Under the pieces are notes generated by a model that searched no databases, had not been told where the DNA came from, and saw nothing but the letters and a program-made list of their open reading frames with translations. This document shows, in pieces, positions 5,964-7,284 of a stretch of DNA of 7,284 nt. Each line of letters starts with the position of its first letter. The stretch's first letter is position 1. Source of the DNA: an uncultured Oscillospiraceae bacterium (GTDB lineage: Bacteria > Bacillota > Clostridia > Oscillospirales > Oscillospiraceae); contig CANQKJ010000111.1 of assembly GCA_947624465.1 (NCBI GenBank), positions 1-7,284 of the forward strand. Direction: 5' to 3'. The translations under genes and the position numbers were made by a program.

Positions 5964-6533
5964 ATGGATCGTAATCTACTCCTGAGATTGTTGGAGGATG
6001 GCCCGGTAATCGCCGCCGTCAAGGACGGGGCGGGGCTGGACGCCGCCTTGGAGAGCGATGTGCCGGTGGTGTTTCTCCTGGCCAGCGATGTGCTCAACGT
6101 GGGGGACGTGACGCTGCGTGTCCACAAGGCGGGCAAGCGGGTGTTCGTCCATCTGGATTTGGTGGAGGGGCTGGCCGCCCGGGACATTGCGGCGGACTTC
6201 ATCGCCCGGAACACAGTGGCGGACGGGGTCATCTCCACCCGGGACTCGCTGACCCGGCGGGCCAGGGAGTTGGGGCTGCTGGCCATCCGGCGGGTGTTCC
6301 TGCTGGACTCCATGGCGCTGGCCACTGTGGAGCGCCATCTGACCCAGGACTCCGCCGACCTGATCGAGGTGCTGCCCGGACTGATGCCCAAGATCATCCG
6401 CCGGCTGGCGGCAGTGGTGAGCAAGCCCATTATCGCCGGCGGCCTCATCTCGGATAAGGAGGATGTCACCGGCGCGCTGGGCGCGGGGGCCATCGCCGTG
6501 TCCACCACCAATCCCACCGTGTGGAGTATGTAG
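5964..6533 (+). CDS. glpP: Glycerol-3-phosphate-responsive antiterminator GlpP
   Basis: A 189-residue protein of the GlpP family (glycerol uptake operon antiterminator), a TIM-barrel-like RNA-binding regulator that binds glycerol-3-phosphate and prevents termination in leader RNAs of glycerol genes. Recognised strings in order are PVIAAVKD (14-21), VVFLLASDVLNVGD (35-48), KRVFVHLDLVEGLA (58-71), DGVISTR (87-93), RRVFLLDSMAL, DLIEVLPGLMPKII, KPIIAGGLI and GALGAGAIAVSTTNPTVW at the C-terminus. The length agrees with the family (about 180-195). The ATG at 5964 has AAGAGAGG 5 bases upstream. A longer reading from a TTG at 5883 would translate through the leader terminator and is rejected. The next gene starts 16 bases after its stop, so the two form an operon. 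The protein acts in the cytosol on nascent RNA; its likely targets are its own leader and other glycerol operons elsewhere. Confidence 0.95.
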   Translation: MDRNLLLRLLEDGPVIAAVKDGAGLDAALESDVPVVFLLASDVLNVGDVTLRVHKAGKRVFVHLDLVEGLAARDIAADFIARNTVADGVISTRDSLTRRARELGLLAIRRVFLLDSMALATVERHLTQDSADLIEVLPGLMPKIIRRLAAVVSKPIIAGGLISDKEDVTGALGAGAIAVSTTNPTVWSM

Positions 6534-6535
6534 AC

Positions 6536-6552
6536 AAGGAGGTCATCCTGTG
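6536..6552 (+). promoter_or_regulatory. Strong ribosome binding site fixing a GTG start
   Basis: AAGGAGGT (6536-6543) is a full Shine-Dalgarno match, 6 bases before GTG (6550-6552). The frame then reads YDVVIVGCGVVG, the expected dinucleotide-binding N-terminus, so this GTG is the start codon of the dehydrogenase. Confidence 0.9.
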
Positions 6553-7284
6553 TACGATGTTGTGATCGTGGGCTGCGGCGTAGTGGGCGCGGCCACAGCC
6601 TTTGAGCTGTCCAAATACCGGCTGAGCGTCGCCGTGCTGGAGCGGGAGAACGACGTGGCCATGGGGACCACCAAGGCCAACTCCGCCATCCTCCACGCCG
6701 GGTACGACCCCGAGCCGGGTACCCTGATGGCGAAGCTGAACGTCCGGGGCTCCGCCCTGGCAAAGGAACTCTGCGCCGCGCTGGATGTGCCTTACCGGCA
6801 GTGCGGCTCCCTGGTGGCGGGGCTGTCTGAGGAGGACCGGCCCAAGCTGGAGGAACTGTACCGCAGGGGAGAGGCCAACGGCGTCCCCGGCCTGCGGCTG
6901 CTGGACCGGGAGGAGGCCCTGGCCCTGGAACCCGGTCTGTCCCCGGAGACGGTGGGCGCTCTGTACGCCCCCACCGCCGCCATCTGCTCTCCCTGGGAGT
7001 TCTGCCTGGCCCTGGCGGAGACGGCGGTGAAAAACGGCGCGGAACTCCACCTGGACGCCGCCGTCACCGGCATCGACCGGGGAGAGGGCGGCTGGACCGT
7101 CCACACCGTCAAGGGCGATTTCCCGGCCCGGTACGTGGTCAATGCCGCCGGGGTGGACGGGGCCGTCATCCACGACATGGCCGCCCCCCACGCCTTCGAC
7201 ATCTCCCCCAGCCGGGGCCAGTACTACCTGCTGGACAAGAGCGAGGGCAGCCGGGTAAGGCATGTCATCTTCCAGTGTCCCGGC
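6550..7284 (+). CDS. glpA: FAD-dependent glycerol-3-phosphate dehydrogenase, GlpA-like, 3' partial
   Basis: The first 245 residues of a DAO-fold flavoenzyme; the frame is open at the right edge. The N-terminal Rossmann motif VVIVGCGVVGAATAFELS has G8, G10 and G13, and E31 at the end of the second strand binds the FAD ribose. GTTKANSAILHAGYD (39-53) is the string seen in GlpA-like proteins of anaerobic Firmicutes. Further on are VVNAAG (N198-G201) and SRGQYYLLDK (from 221), both typical of the family. The family oxidises glycerol-3-phosphate to dihydroxyacetone phosphate, passing electrons to partner subunits or quinone. Full-length relatives are about 480 residues, often with a C-terminal 2Fe-2S BFD-like domain, so about half is missing here. 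The neighbour glpP, 16 bases upstream, supports G3P rather than L-2-hydroxyglutarate as substrate; the latter (LhgO-type) remains the alternative. It would be cotranscribed with glpP and controlled by the leader terminator. Confidence 0.88.
   Translation, partial: MYDVVIVGCGVVGAATAFELSKYRLSVAVLERENDVAMGTTKANSAILHAGYDPEPGTLMAKLNVRGSALAKELCAALDVPYRQCGSLVAGLSEEDRPKLEELYRRGEANGVPGLRLLDREEALALEPGLSPETVGALYAPTAAICSPWEFCLALAETAVKNGAELHLDAAVTGIDRGEGGWTVHTVKGDFPARYVVNAAGVDGAVIHDMAAPHAFDISPSRGQYYLLDKSEGSRVRHVIFQCPG

Noticed and set aside
5741..7263. Long minus-strand frames opposite glpP and the GlpA-like gene
   Set aside because: The plus-strand products match known families from end to end, and the minus-strand translations are compositionally biased with no recognisable domain.

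Overview
The window is GC-rich bacterial DNA with tight gene packing, ATGA start/stop overlaps and strong Shine-Dalgarno sites. Together with the protein types (GlpP-type antiterminator, GlpA-like flavoenzyme of the low-oxygen type, SLC45-like MFS permease), this suggests a high-GC anaerobic Firmicute, probably of the Oscillospiraceae (Flavonifractor/Oscillibacter-like) group. That placement is an inference from style and gene content, not from a marker gene.

Left part (1-2700, + strand): a probable operon. It starts with the C-terminal part of a HAD-IIA (NagD/AraL-like) phosphatase, cut by the window edge. A hexapeptide-repeat O-acetyltransferase (maltose/galactoside acetyltransferase type) follows, overlapping it by 4 bases, and then an MFS permease of the SLC45/sugar:cation type. 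A perfect 11-bp inverted repeat overlaps the permease stop codon. The set resembles a carbohydrate uptake and side-product clean-up group.

Middle (2788-3669): a 276-residue, N-terminally anchored glycerophosphodiester phosphodiesterase (+), followed by a strong stem-loop that serves as a shared terminator for the convergent gene on its right.

Right-middle (3689-5736, - strand): a 624-residue protein with an extracytoplasmic alpha/beta-hydrolase domain fused to eight further membrane helices. Its DNA is visibly poorer in GC than everything around it, pointing to acquisition by transfer. It has its own perfect-consensus sigma-70-type promoter (TTGACA-17-TATAAT), dyads over and upstream of that promoter, and an approximately 138-base leader containing a hairpin followed by a U-rich tract.

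Right (5822-7284, + strand, divergent): a promoter, a leader with a well-formed intrinsic terminator, then glpP (glycerol-3-phosphate-responsive antiterminator) and a GlpA-like FAD-dependent dehydrogenase that starts at GTG and runs off the window. GlpP proteins act on leader terminators, so a terminator in front of glpP itself suggests that this operon controls itself by G3P-dependent antitermination. The phosphodiesterase can produce G3P, GlpP would sense it and the GlpA-like enzyme would oxidise it, so these genes form a plausible functional theme. I found no tRNA, rRNA, CRISPR array or insertion sequence. The most interesting parts are the divergent regulatory region (5564-5963) and the membrane-fused hydrolase.
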